DNA of 64,000 nt from Laccaria trichodermophora (taxonomy: Eukaryota; Basidiomycota; Agaricomycetes; Agaricales; Hydnangiaceae): positions 372,001 through 436,000 of the forward strand of contig JACTVC010000007.1 in assembly GCA_018417955.1 (NCBI GenBank), given 5' to 3'. The notes below the pieces were generated by a model. That model was not told where the DNA came from and did no database searches. It was given only the letters and a program-made list of their open reading frames with translations. Made by a program: the position numbers and the translations under genes. Shown here piece after piece: positions 34,045 to 46,507 of this stretch; positions within the stretch are counted from its first letter, which is position 1; each line of letters opens with the position of its first letter.

Positions 34045-36848
34045 CTATGCTATAGGGGCTCCTGTGATGAGTGGCTGGGGGGACGGCGCTCTGCGTTGAG
34101 CGCTACCAGTGCAAAGCGGTGAAGGGGGAGCTGATCCAGGATTTATCCAAGGGTCAAGGTAACTGCACGTGGGAATTGGTACTTGGAACCCTTGAGAGTC
34201 GGCGGAGTTCGCCCATCCATTGCCTGGATTGGCGGTAGCGGTAGCCCCGCCGCTTGCGGTGAATGTCGGGGCTGTAAGAGTTGGTATAACGCCTGTAGGG
34301 GTGTACGATGGGAGGAGGGAGAGTGCTCCACCGTTACTGATGGAAGCAGGAGGCCATGCTAACGCTGCTGTCGCTGTAGCGGGGATGTTCCCAGCGCCTG
34401 CACCGCCTGTTTGGTAAGCTTTAAGCGGGGGAGACCATGGGCTTGAATTTCCGCAGGCGCCTATCGCCTGGCGTGGGTCTTTAGGCATCCAGCCGTTTTC
34501 AAGACCCAACTGATATGACCAAGCTGGCGTTTCGACTGTTCCCGAGACACTAGAGTTACCGATTTTCCATGTCCAGAAGAAATAATCCTGATAAAACGTG
34601 AGATAAGATAGTATCGGTCAATGCAAACGTACTTGAAGGGCATCCATACTGGCTAGAGCAAATGTATTGATAGCAGTCTTCATGGTTGAGTCCCAGTTTT
34701 GCCAATCCGTCCACGGGGTGCAGCTGCCAACACGAGAAGTACTGCCTTGATAGGTCCCTTCATAACGTGTTCCGAGGTTGACACCATTTAGGTATAATCC
34801 ACAATCGGTCACAGCATTGCTCCACTCTCCGGCAGTTGTCAAACCGAAGTTACTCATAGAATTATTGACAAGACTTCCCCACGAAGTGCAGGGGGTGGTG
34901 GCGTATGAAGACATGGGACTCGACGATTGGTCGTTGAAACAGAGGTATGGATGGGTATCTAGAGCGACACGATCGGCGTTTGGGAAGACGCCAACCCATT
35001 GGCTTCGGCTAAAGAAACCATCATGCAGCGAAATGAATGGACCGTTGCCTGCACCGGTACCGCCAGCTGTGCGGATAATATTGTATGCCTCCATGTAGCT
35101 AGCAGGCTGTTACTACCTGATGGGGGAAAAATAAGTAGAAAACTCACAATTTCGAAAGAGTATCCTGCCCCATAGTGGGACCTTGAGGCTCATTCATTAT
35201 ACCAAAAATGGTCACGACATCTCTGTACTGTGGTTGTGAAATAAATTCGGCAAAGACGCGAATGTAATCCAGGGATCGTTGAGCATTAGCGTACCCCATG
35301 GGACCATTCAAAAGGCCAATGGTTCCAAGCTTTCCGGAATGATTCCACCCATTCTGACTGCCAGGCAAAGCATGTAGGTCAAGATTGATACGAAGGCCGT
35401 ATTTTCTAGCCCACTTGATGGCTTTGAGAAAATAGCTGTGGGACAGACAATTATTCAGGAAGCGGTGGGGGTAGTGAATGGAACGTACGTCCAGGAGGTC
35501 CCAGCCAAAAAAGGTTCACTTCCTCGGGTCTCAATTGCCCAGTAGGGAATTGGTATGCGAACAAAATTGAGACCAGCACCAGCTATCTCCGCAAAATCCT
35601 TCTCGGTCTGCATGAAAACGATCAACACCACAAATGGCCCGTAATAAAAATAGGAAACGGACAATAAATGTCTTGTAATGATTCTCTAATTGGGATATGC
35701 CTCCATTAGCGGTATCGGCCCTCATCGCAACGCTGAGTGTCCATTCGTCGACAGCAGGCTGAGAGTTACTGAGGTATGGCTGAAAAAGGGCAGGAGAACT
35801 AAATGAAGGAGTGTTAGTAGTTTCGGTATCGTTTCAAGTATCATAGACCTGCATAAACTGCGACGACAGACGTAAGCCTTGTAGATCAGGATAAGAACTT
35901 GTAAAGTTGCTTACTGGTTCAGTGTTCAACCATCCACCAATATTCACTCTGCAAAGAGTTTATGAGAAACAAAAATGCAGGAAGGAAGAAAGCGAACCCG
36001 CGTATTTTGTCAGTGCCATAGCGGAAAGTAGCGTTCAGGGCAGGGTTCCAAGATTGAGCTTGAGCCGCATTGTTATATGGATCATTTTCATCAAAATACC
36101 AAGTGCCACCGAAAGAATTGCGGTATATGAATGTTGAGCCATCGTCCATAGTAACGGTGCTACCATCACCACCGGTCACGGCCGCAAGGGTGCTAGGTTT
36201 GCCTGCTGAGCTAGTACTGGAAGGTTGGGAGCTACTTGTGGTAGAGTGCGATTGATCCGTTTGCTGGCTGCTCTTAGGTTTTATTATGGCAAAATAAACG
36301 GGGACAACGACAGCCGCGATGAGAAGAATTGCAGCAACAACGACAGCCACGATGACAATCTTGCGCCTTGCTTTGGCACGAGGCGGCGCGTAGACAGCTC
36401 TTTTTTCCTCAATCAGCCCCCTCCGCTGTCCGACTGGAGACATGGGAAGGGCACCCTGTTCGCCGGCGAAGTAGCTCTCACGTGGATCGTCACGATAACC
36501 GCTCTCGAAGCGACCCGTACCACCAACGGGATCATTGAGAGCATAGACTGAGGAGTTGTATTCCGAGTTGTTGGCAGGGAAAGTGTGTTGCGAGGAAGCA
36601 TACGAATCACGAAAACCGGGCGAACCGGGGCCGTCATAGAGAGCAGTTCCGATGAACCGTGGCTGGGCTGCGCCAGCAGGAACGGAGTCGTCAATACCCA
36701 GTGCGCTTGTACCCATCTGAGGGGTGTTAAAGGCAGAGATATTAGGATCTGGGGAAGGAGGGGCGTTATACAACGAAGTGGAGATATTCTCGTCATTTGT
36801 CAACGGAAGCGGGTCATATACGATATTATTTGACGGAGGAGTTGCCAT
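34045..36848 (-). CDS. Membrane-anchored GH5 exo-beta-1,3-glucanase
   Basis: Family GH5 (subfamily 9-like) exoglucanase acting on cell-wall beta-1,3-glucan. Type II topology: a disordered cytosolic N-tail of about 170 residues, a membrane helix (KIVIVAVVVAAILLIAAVVV), a Ser/Thr-rich stalk, then the catalytic domain. Family blocks: RGVNIGGWLNTEP, EKDFAEIAGAGLNFVRIPIP, KYGLRINLDLHALPGSQNGW, the acid/base Glu in IFGIMNEPQG, DTHPYLCF, the nucleophile Glu in LTTAGEWSNA, and DYFFWTWKIGNSS. The Pro/Thr-rich C-tail is typical of the membrane-bound class. A 5-nt exon (35853-35857) between introns 35858-35914 and 35799-35852 (GC donor) is needed to give EPFISPALFQPY. The first in-frame ATG is 36848. 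Intact. Confidence 0.93.
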
Positions 36849-37033
36849 GACGGAAGGTAGGGAGAGAAAGGAGGGAGATGGGGATACAAAGTGCGAATAA
36901 AATGGGATAGCAAAGAAAGTGTGAAAATGGCCGACGGAGAGCACTGGACGGTGGTCATTATGTAATCACACTTGGCATCAAGGTTATTTTATTACATGGT
37001 CACCAGGCTCACTCCAAGCTCACTCTACTAATA

Positions 37034-40000
37034 TCATGACGAATTCGGGAACCCTTGAGCCTGTTGATGCTGTTGTGAAGCCTGTTGTTGCTGTTGTTGA
37101 GCCTGTTGCTGCTGTTGCAAAAGTTGTTGCTGTTGCTGCGGGGTCTAAGTACTTCTCTTAGAAAAATTCAAATTCAAGTTCTTCGTTCAACTCACGAGCA
37201 TCTGCAGCCGCAACGCTGCCGTTACTTGGTCAGGGATGTAAGCCGCAGTCGCGGGGTAGTATTGATTTCCCAAGCTCGACGTTGGACGTGCAATACCACT
37301 TCCAGGAACTTGAGGTCCTTGCACATGATTTGTTTGTTCCGGGCGAGGAGAGTTTACACCGCTGGGGGGTACCACAGGTCCATGAGGAGGGGAAGCCTGT
37401 GAGGGTGAATTGGTCGCATCACGTTTCGTAAACTGGGGGTTGGTAGGTAGATGTCCACTGAGTATCGCCGATCCTCCTCCTATAGCCTGGAGCTGCATAA
37501 CTTGCTGGGCGGTTAAGCCGAGGCGGTTATTAGTTGCCAAAGACGGCGTCGAAATCCTGGATGAACCCCCTACTCCTGGCCGGGCGTTGGAAAGGGAACC
37601 AGCCGAATTGACTCTCTGAGCTTGAGTTGCTTGATGCATTAGTTGAAGTTGTTGCAGATGCTGTATCTGCGACTGCTGTATCTGCGACAATTGTTGCTGT
37701 TGCTGCTGCTGCTGCTGCTGCTGAGGCTGAGGCTGAGGCTGCTGCTGCGAGAGTGGCGCTTGGGTAGCCTGAGCAAGCGTCAGTTAATAACAAAGGAGAC
37801 TTCAGTGTCCTCGCACCGTAACTGGTGGCACAGCGATGCGTTGAGATTGCTCTCGCAACAGATTCTGCCTGGCCAGTTCTTCTTGTCTTCTCCGAGCGAG
37901 AGCGAGGTCTTGCACATCCCTTGCATCTTTTTCCGCTTTCATGCGACTGAGTTCAGCTGGCGTGAGTTTGGGCATTTTGCTGTATTGCCCGTGTGTCTCG
38001 TGGATCGCTGGGGTTTTCCGTTGGCCCGCTAAAAGCGTTCAACAAAGAGTTTTCCGACAGGAATCAAGCTCTTGAAAAACTCACCAACCATCTTTTGAGC
38101 CAGTTCAGCTCGCTTCTTAGCGGCTTTGCGCATCGAGTCTTGTAGAAGCAGATGCCTCCTGCGCTTCTTGGGCTCGCTCCCAGAGTTGATGGTTGGTGCG
38201 TTCTGGCTTGACACACTTGAGCTTGCCAGCCGTTTCACGCCTCGAGTGGTCATCTGAGAAGGAGTCGAGGGTACCACGGTTTCCTCCAACGGTGCCTGCA
38301 CTATTTCTAGTGGACGTTGCCGCATTTCTGGTCCCCATTTTTCCTTCCAACGTTCAAGGCAATCAGAAGCCGACCGTCTATCTGTCGGTGTTGTCAAACG
38401 GGAGCCGTTAAAACACTCCGCAATAAGGGCCCAATTATTTGGGTACTTGTCACTCAGAGTTCTCAATAGAGTGTCATCGCTCGCGCTCCAGATATGATCA
38501 ACCCCACGTTTCCCTTTATCTTTTGCGACTTGGAAAGCCAAAATAGCCGGGCCGTTGCTGGACCTGACGTCGAAGAGATCTAGTAGATATTTGAGAAAGA
38601 TTGCATTCCTCCCGAGAAAGACGTACCGTTTCCACTATCATCTGGGATTTTCATGGGACCATCTGAATCAGGCACTACAGGCATCTCCTCCATTGGCAAC
38701 CACGTTGAGTCTTTCCAGCGCTTAGACGGCAAAAGAGGACCAATCAGAGTCGGTTTCGCAAACATAAACTTATCCGTCGGGTATAATTTTGTGTATGTAG
38801 TTTCTTCGATTCTTTTATTAGGGTCATCCCGGTCCGAGTTCTTGCCGAGTTTTTTCTTCCCTTCGATTCCAACCGTGGCTGGAGTGACATCTATAAGACA
38901 GAGTGGTTGGAGGTCCGGGAATAATGCATCTAAATCCAGAGAGTGAGCTGATTCATAGTTGGGCATTTCATTGCTTGACTGAGTGACATCATTTGAATTC
39001 AGGAAAAGTTTCTCATCATCCGCGTATGCTATGTTCTCGCGTAGCAGTCCATATTTGATAGGCTTGATTGCTTTCACCAAGGAGCCTACCGGATCAGTAT
39101 CCCCGCTTGATGACTGAGAGCTGGATTTAGATCCAAGGACGGGATTATGGGATGTTGACTTCAAACCAGTCGCGACGTCGGTAGAGACATTGGATTGGGA
39201 AGGGGTAGGCATGCCTTGAATAGATTCGTTTGTCGTCTCGCTTTCATTTTGCAAAGCGGAAAGGTCGTCGAAGTCTTCCATCTTTGGTTGCACCGTATTT
39301 TCCTCTACGCTGTCTACGAGATGGCTCGCAGTGTCGAGAGCATCCTCGATCATCGCCGCCGGCTCCAGCGGGTCAACAATACTTGGTGCATCCTTGTCTT
39401 GTTCGTCATCGTCATCGTCGTCGGACCCATAATTGACCGAAACAAGTGACTTTTTTTGTAGTTGGGTGTCGTCGATATCCATCGCCTCGCCGTCATCTTC
39501 GAAGGCTTCCGTTGAAGAATAAGAAGACTTCCATTTGACACAGACACCACAGAGAATCCGCTCTTCCCAGGAGTCCATAGCATGCCATTCGAGTACAGCT
39601 GTGGATAAAGCATACGCGAGAGCCATTTTCCATTTCCGCTCTTCACGAAAATCGATCCGCATCCATTTCTTAAGAGATAACGGATGTCAATGCCAATTTG
39701 GAATCTGACTGCTGAGATACATACCATTTCGTCCATGAGATAATCCCAGTGCGTCTTCACAAGTCCTCCGACACCCCTCTGTTTCTTTGGTTGGCGAAAA
39801 CTCCATCTGCCGCCGTCTTTCAAAAATTCGACTCTGTCAAGAGTACGAATCAGCCTCAACTCAGTCATAGCTACCTTGACAAGTCATCGGTCATCAGCAT
39901 GAAAGAAGAAAGAGAATCGCGCACCGCCCAATCACGACTGTTCAAACACTTGGACGCCCGGGAAACTTTTTTCCACACAGGGTTTGCACTGAGTGTTGCT

Positions 40001-41414
40001 GCCCACCGATTGAGACCAAGAGGAAGCAATTCTTCTTTCTCTTTCTTGCCCTCGGGTTTCTCCCGTTCTTTGTCCCGCTTACGTTGCTTGAGGGTCTTTG
40101 CTTTACGAACGAACTCCGGAGGTAGCACGTTGATCGGAGGGAGCGTATACTGAGTGCTGGACTTATAATGAGGGTGTGGGGGTGAGGCTTGGCCCGTGGA
40201 CGATTCGGGAAGCGTTGCCATATCAAGTTGGAACAGCTGATCGTTGATGGGAGGTGCGGAGGGAGTGGGGATGATGATTGGGCGTTGGGCAGGACGGGTC
40301 AAAACTGGAGCAAGAGAAATCGGCCGTAACGTGGATAGGGAATGGGAAACAGCCTTTGACAACAGTTCGGAATCTTCGTTGCCTTCACCGTAATATGGAT
40401 CCGAGAGGGAATGGGTGAGGACTTTCTCGCTGGTGGCATTTGACTCCAACGCCTGGGAATGACGGACACCACTAACAACGGATACCTCATCTTCTCGGAT
40501 ATCTGCACCATTTGCCTCCGGATTCATGGCTGCATGGAAATTTATACGGTCCTCATCAACGCCCATCGACTCTACAGGCTCTTGAGTAGTTGTCGATAAC
40601 TGTGTGATTGAAGTAGTGGATGGGAATTGCTCTGGCTCATCCTCCTCCATCGTAACGTCTTGAAGCGCGTCTGCAGCTTCCTCCTCAGTAGATTTGAAGG
40701 TGACTGGTGAGACGGGGTGAAGCTTCTCCTTCTGTGCATCAATTTCAGTAGGCGAAGTCGACGATGGTGAGACAGATGTTGGAGCTCCCAAGGCTTCGTC
40801 CAAAATGGGAATGCTAGATTTATCATGGTCTTCTTCAGACTCTTCAGCGAGTTGGGGTATCGAACTAGAGACCTGCAATGTGCTCTCTGAAAATAACGGC
40901 AATTTACTTTCGGGTGAGGCCCCCAACGATGGGACAGAGTAAGATGCCAAGTTGGGGGAGAGTGCTTGAAATTGGTCGTCACATTGTGGAGTCAGGCTAG
41001 TCGAGTCTGGAAGAATGAAGATAGCGGCTTTGCTGTCTTGGTCGACTGCCAACGGGATTGGAGACCATTCATCTTCAGTGAGGTTTGCAATTGAAGCATC
41101 TCCACTAAACGACGTCTTTCGTCAACAAGTATGACAGTGATAGGGCGGCCAACACACTTTCTCGTGAGGTCAAATCTCTGAAGGAATTTGTGAAGATCGG
41201 GTTCATCTGCCTCTTGAGCTTCAGTGGATAATAGAGCTCCAACATTATTCCTTTGTAGTATGAGGTGATACATTTGACGAAGAAGTTCATTTCGACGGGC
41301 TGAAATAGCACTGAAGGATAAACAATAAGTCGTAAATCAATACAGGGTGCAAATTACGGACTGCAATTGTGCAACACGCTCTTCGATGAGCAGAGCTCGA
41401 GAGGACTCAGTCAT
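37034..41414 (-). CDS. EAF1: NuA4 histone acetyltransferase scaffold subunit Eaf1/Vid21
   Basis: Platform subunit of the NuA4 complex. The start ATG 41414 gives MTESSRALLIEERVAQL, then SARRNELLRQMYHLILQRN. A long acidic, Ser/Pro-rich region follows. The HSA domain (THWDYLMDEMKWMRIDFREE, then RKWKMALAYALSTAVLEWH) recruits actin-related proteins. Next come PTLIGPLLPSKRWKDSTWLP and a SANT/Myb domain (HIWSASDDTLLRTLSDKYPN, then NWALIAECFN). A basic patch, the KMPKLTPAELSRMKAEKDAR block and a Gln-rich C-terminus end in QQAQGFPNSS. All junctions checked keep frame, including DWA|VAMTELRL and EM|KWMRID. The first intron probably uses a weak gtccgt donor. The 3' end of NOT4 lies only 135 bp upstream on the same strand. 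Confidence 0.92.
37695..37745 (-). repeat. CAG/CAA and CAG-CCT repeat coding poly-Gln and Gln-Pro in EAF1
   Basis: On the coding strand a (CAGCCT)n run is followed by about ten Gln codons, mostly CAG with CAA at the end. It encodes QPQPQPQ then Q10. A second Gln-rich block lies at 37060-37142. Such tracts tend to vary in length between isolates. Confidence 0.85.
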
Positions 41415-41549
41415 TGAGGAAGCAGGAATGTACCTAGCAAGATTACGTAATTATGTACTTGAGAATAATAGGCCCCGAATTTCTACCGTGATACAAAGTC
41501 GCTATACATAGCAGTCTCCAGCATGTTTTCAATATTGTGTAAGTTAAAG

Positions 41550-44500
41550 TCAACCAGGAACAACGGACTGAAGCTTCTCCATTGCTTCGCGAACTTCCGC
41601 TTCAGCGAAAGCAGCAGCTTCTGTTGCAACGGCGAGCTTTTTCTCCAGCTCCTGTACCGTCATTGGGCGGACAATGCCAGCATCCTCGACGACCCCAATA
41701 TTATCGAACCGACGTAGTGCATTGCTACTGCGTGGAAGGAATCCATATTTATCCCATCCGTTGTCATTGAATGACAATACCGCGCGCACAGCAGCCGTGT
41801 TAATGTCTCGATGAAGCTCCTCAAGCTTCGACAACTGGACTTCCATCCACCTCGCGCGACGTTCTAATGCCAATGTCAATGCAGCAACTTCGTCTTCCTT
41901 CCCTTGTCCTTCATCGCTTCCATCCTCCAGGAAATCATCTCCTTTGAGCATATCCCGTAAAACTCCATCAAATGATGAGCTATCGTCCCAAGTGGTTCTA
42001 GGTAGAAGGCGTAACAGGTCCGAGATGGTTTGAGTGAGAGTCTCCAAGAGTTGTTGAAATGATGACACAGCGTTGTCGATGGATCCTGAAGGCATATTGT
42101 TTGCAAAAGACCCGCCGCCAACTGATAAAGCAGAGAGTGCGTGTACCAGCGGCCCGTACTCAAGGGGCATCTTTGCGGCGGTGGTCAGTGTATGGAGATC
42201 AAAAAAAGGATGATTTAGAAGATCCATTCCCGGATGGAAAATATCGATATCTTCCAAAAGTTCTTCAAGAGAGGTTGGGGATTGTTGAGTCAGGGAATTA
42301 GCCGGAGAAAGGGGGATAATGGGAATAGTTTTGACTGCAAGCCCGAGCTGGTGCAGAGGCCCTGCTGCGTCTTGAGAGACATCTTCATCCTTCTGCAACT
42401 TCGACGACTTCGACACCGGTTTTACCTTCTTGGGCTTCTTGGACAAAAGTGGCAATTGGGAGCTTGGGTCTGATTTTACAGGTAAATGAGATTGTTTTGT
42501 GGCTGTAGTGGGTTGGATGGGTGTCTTCGTGCGCTTATCAGATTTCGGAGTCTCGTGAAGATTGGTTTTCGGCCGCAGACCCTTTGCTCCATCAGAGATA
42601 ACTTCTCCAGTCGAAATTGCTGCACCTGCAATAACCAGACAGTGTCTATCGATATGTTCCCTCACAAGGGATTTCTCATCTTTAACCGCGGCCTGAGCAA
42701 CTCGCTTGCCTTCCTCCTCAGCCTGTGTCTGGGAAGCCACCGCCTCTTTCTCCGTTGATTTTCTGCGAGCCACCTTGGCCTTTTTAGCGGCCCTCGTCTC
42801 TTGAGCTTGCCTCTGCCTTTCCAAAGCTCTCTCTGCGGCAGCGGCTTTCTTGGCAGCCTTACGATCCGCCTTTGCCTGGACTGCACTCGGCAAACCGGGC
42901 GCATGGTCTTGCTGTTCCTCTGGGGAACCAGCATCGGAGAGAATCGAGAGGGCGGGAAAATCATTATCCGACAGTAAAGTAGGTGGGACCGGAGGAGATG
43001 TTGTAGGGACTAAACCATCGTAGCAAAGAAGATGAAGGACACATCAGCGTCGTGTTAGACGTGGAGACCATACCAAGGCAAGGGGAGGGAGAAGTCGTAA
43101 GAAGACGGATGCTTTGTGTCTTGATGTCTGAGTGTCGCGAGTCCGGAAAAACATATTATCGAAAAGGAGAGAGTTGACCGAATTATCAATGCTGATAGTA
43201 GATTTTCCGCACTGACAAAGCACGGCACTTGGTACACTGGCCTCCCTCCCCTGATATGGAAGTTAAGACGACTCACCAGATGATGGATTGTGGCCTTCCA
43301 AAGGCACTGTACCGTTGGAATGCGGACCGGTTCCGCTCGACGTAGCTTGAGGAAACGAAAGGCCAGGCGGTGGACCGTAATGGTGATAAGCCTGTTCTTG
43401 CCCAGACGAAACAAAGCTGGCTGACATAATGGCAGGATCACTGAAAGACTGGCCGGGTTTATAGGGAAGCGGGTGTTGTTCTGAGATCAGCGGCGAGAGA
43501 GAGGAAAGTGGTTAACAACTGGGATTCAAGACCGCACAAGCGATGAAAGAGCATACCATGCGAAATCCTATGTAATTCACGATCACGACTAGATTGAATG
43601 AAGTCTCGAAGTTGAGCTTCGCTGAGCTCGGCCTCAAAAGGCTGGAAGCGGGGTTTCTGCTGCGAGAAAGATGGCTGCACAAGAGGAGAGCCTAGTGTCG
43701 AATTAGGTTGGGAGTTGTCATACTCGTGGTGTCCGTGAGCACCGGATACAAACATTTCCGCAGAATTGTAGTGAGAGTGAGTATCATTATTATTGATGCT
43801 TAGGGGAGAGGAAGCATGGAGTGGTGAAGAAGCTGCGGTGGAGCTTTGACGCCCACGAGCAAACCCGAAGCGCGAAACTTTGCGGTCTTCGTCTAAAGGT
43901 GAATACTGTGATAAGCGGTTTGAGAACGCCAAGCTGGATGGTTCCTCGTTCAATTCAGCAAATGGGTTGAATGAACCTAGATAATTTGGACCTCTCTGTT
44001 TCTCAAGGGGTGGAGTTCTACCAGCAGCGGCGTCATAAATGGAGCGGTTGGCAGGATGGACGAAAGGTGCACCAGGTGGGTTGGGGAATTGCGAGGTCTG
44101 CCTGAGGGCAGGGAATGCATCCACGTAAGACCCATGGAAAGGAATAGTTGGATCAATGTCAAAATTTGGCAATGAGTCCATATTGTTTGCGACTTCAACC
44201 AATTTCGGGTCAAGATTAAAACTGAACCCCCCGCCATCCTCGCCGCTGAGGGTTTGTAGTGTACGATCAAAATCAGGAAAGGGACTGATACTGGACGTCG
44301 AAGGCAATAATGATTCTCGCCTGGCCTTAACATCATCCAGCAACGCTCGCGCTGCAGTTGACATCTGATAGGAAGATTGGGACGCAAGGAGGGGCGTTTG
44401 CGGAGATGCTGTTGATGTTCGAGGAGGTCGACTAGGTGAGAGTATGCCGGGTGGCGCTGAAAGCCCGGGTGGTACTGATGGCATATTTGACGGCGTATGC

Positions 44501-46203
44501 GCCACGAACGGGGCCACATCTATAGAAGTATGAGGAGACGACGGGGCAAGGTCCTGCAGCCCAGAGCCAGTATCAGATTCTGTGGTAGCGGATGGCGCTG
44601 GCGAATTTGCGGGTTCGATTTTGGGGATAGTTTCTTTTTTCTGCTGTGCAACCTTGACATCAACAGCTTCAGCGGTCTGAGGAGCTGGGAGAGAGGGAGT
44701 AGAAGGCCGAGAGGAAGCTTGAGAAGTTGTTGTAGTGAGCTTTCGCTCTTGGTGGGTTCGAGTGCTGTGCACGCGACTCTCGTTTGTTGCCGCCGAGGTA
44801 GTCGAAACGTTTCTCGCTTGGCGTGAGATTCCACCGCGCCTACCCTGTCGTGATAAGATGGATGTAGTAACGGTGGACCCATGTGTGCCGCCTTGTGCAT
44901 TCGTGCCCGTGCTGGTAGACCCTTTCTGTGCCCATGCAGCTGCTCTAGGAAGCCCGGCTGTTCAATACCAAGGTGTCAGAAGATTTGCTCGTTCATTATA
45001 GCTAACGACTTGCCATCCCCGTCGCCTTTTCTTGTGGCTGAAGCTCTGGCCCGGCTTTCTGTCGCTTTCATCGTGTGTTTCCTATCAAGGAGCGTATCAG
45101 CATTGAAACTTTGTGGAAGGAAACTTACTTACAAAGTTGTTAAATCCTCCTTCGTAAAGCAATCTTTTTCGTCGCCCCATTCATGCAAATTCATACAACT
45201 GTGATCGCTGCACGATATACCCCGGAGAAAAGCCATACAATATTTCGTCGTCCCATAACTGGCTCTCATTATATCCCTGCCACCGCCTGGAGAAGGAGTT
45301 CCATCTACAGCGGCGATGGCGCGTGCTGCATCCTCGCGTCGATGGTAGGTTATGTAAAGACCAACGACAGGGCCAGCACCTCCGGAAGACGTCCGCTTTA
45401 CCAGTAGAATTTTCGTTATCTTGCCGTATTGTCCAAAGTAATCATTCGAGCGAAGGGTCGGAATGAGCTGGTTTATGATGTGAGATAAATAAACAAGGAA
45501 ATTGCAACTAGCAATACGGACCTCCTCTTTCGCAAATCTAGGACCAATCCCGAGAACGTAGACGACATTTCGTTGAACGACACGTAAATTTGCAAGTTGG
45601 CGCCTTCCTAGCGCTTCGAGTTCCTTCCTTTCGCGGTCCCGCTGCTTCTTTTGTTGAGTAAGGCGTTTGTGACTAGAGGGCAAGTGATTGGGACAACAAC
45701 GGCAAAAGAATGATAATCAATGTCAAGTCAAATAAAGATACAAGATTAAGAGCTAACTCTTGAGTAGCAATTGGTTTGAACTCGACTGCGTCGTCTGTGT
45801 AGACTCTACGGCAAGCAGGACAACGTTTGTTCAGGTTTTCCTTGATATGGTGCCAACAAAAGCGACAGATCTGAGAAAGAATGTTATTGAGAAAGATGGT
45901 TCGTCTTCAGCAAACTTGTATCATAAAGGGCCCACTTGGTAACCACATATGCATGGCTTGAAGTTGAGATCAGAGATGTCCATTTCCTCTAGGCAAAGAG
46001 GACACTCGGCGTCTTCCTAAAAGTGGTTCAGAAGGATAATCAGAGGGTGGAAAGGCCAATTATTATGATTTTCTTACGGCCTCGTCATCGCTCCAATACG
46101 CGTCTTGAACACCGGCCAGAACATGAGATTTGGACTGTGTAACAGAAAATGTTGCATGGACAACTGGGGCTGGAAGAGAAGGATGATGAAGTCTCAATGC
46201 CAT
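41550..46203 (-). CDS. NOT4: CCR4-NOT complex E3 ubiquitin ligase Not4
   Basis: RING ligase of the CCR4-NOT mRNA decay and translation quality-control complex. The start ATG 46203 gives MALRLHHPSLPAPVV. The C4C4 RING is CPLCLEEMDISDLNFKPCIC, then CRFCWHH and CPACRRVYTDDAVEFKPI. A coiled basic linker, an RRM (RNVVYVLGIGPRFAKEE ... YGKITKILLVKR) and a CCCH finger (CMAFLRGISCSDHSCMNLHE) follow. A long disordered tail ends in a basic-acidic coiled region (QAKADRKAAKKAAAAERALE) and LQSVVPG. The tail has a long intron of about 230 nt (around 43045-43277) and a GC-AG intron (44958-45013, donor gcaagt). The NPF-like PALSILSDAG and later blocks stay in frame. The assignment rests on the RING-RRM-CCCH order, which is unique to Not4. 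Confidence 0.93.
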
Positions 46204-46426
46204 TTTGTAGACTGGCTGGTGTAGATCAAGGTGGGATGAATAGAGAACTGCGATAGCACAAGAAAGAGAAAGAGCAAGAGACGCGATCTGTTACAATGAG
46301 GTGCCCATCCTCTAACAACTCCCACGATTTGTTATTCTCTCTTTGTACATGCTATGTATGAAGATCTTATCTGAGATCTAATCAGTTCTCAAGTTCTCTT
46401 CTCTTGACTCCAGGATTCAAATATTC

Positions 46427-46507
46427 ATGGCGCAGTCAATCTCACAGGCTTTGGATGTAATTTCTCTGTGCGTGACCCATCGCACCACACATAACTTCGG
46501 CGATTGA
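46427..46507 (+). promoter_or_regulatory. Upstream ORF overlapping the TrpRS start codon (TGATG)
   Basis: ATG 46427 opens a 26-codon frame (MAQSISQALD ... HNFGD) whose TGA shares its final A with the ATG at 46507, giving TGATG. If the transcript begins upstream of 46427, ribosomes would have to leak past or reinitiate to make the synthetase. The alternative is a GT-AG intron from 46457 to 46519, but its phase does not join the two frames. The rest of the 46204-46426 spacer from NOT4 shows no gene. Confidence 0.5.
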
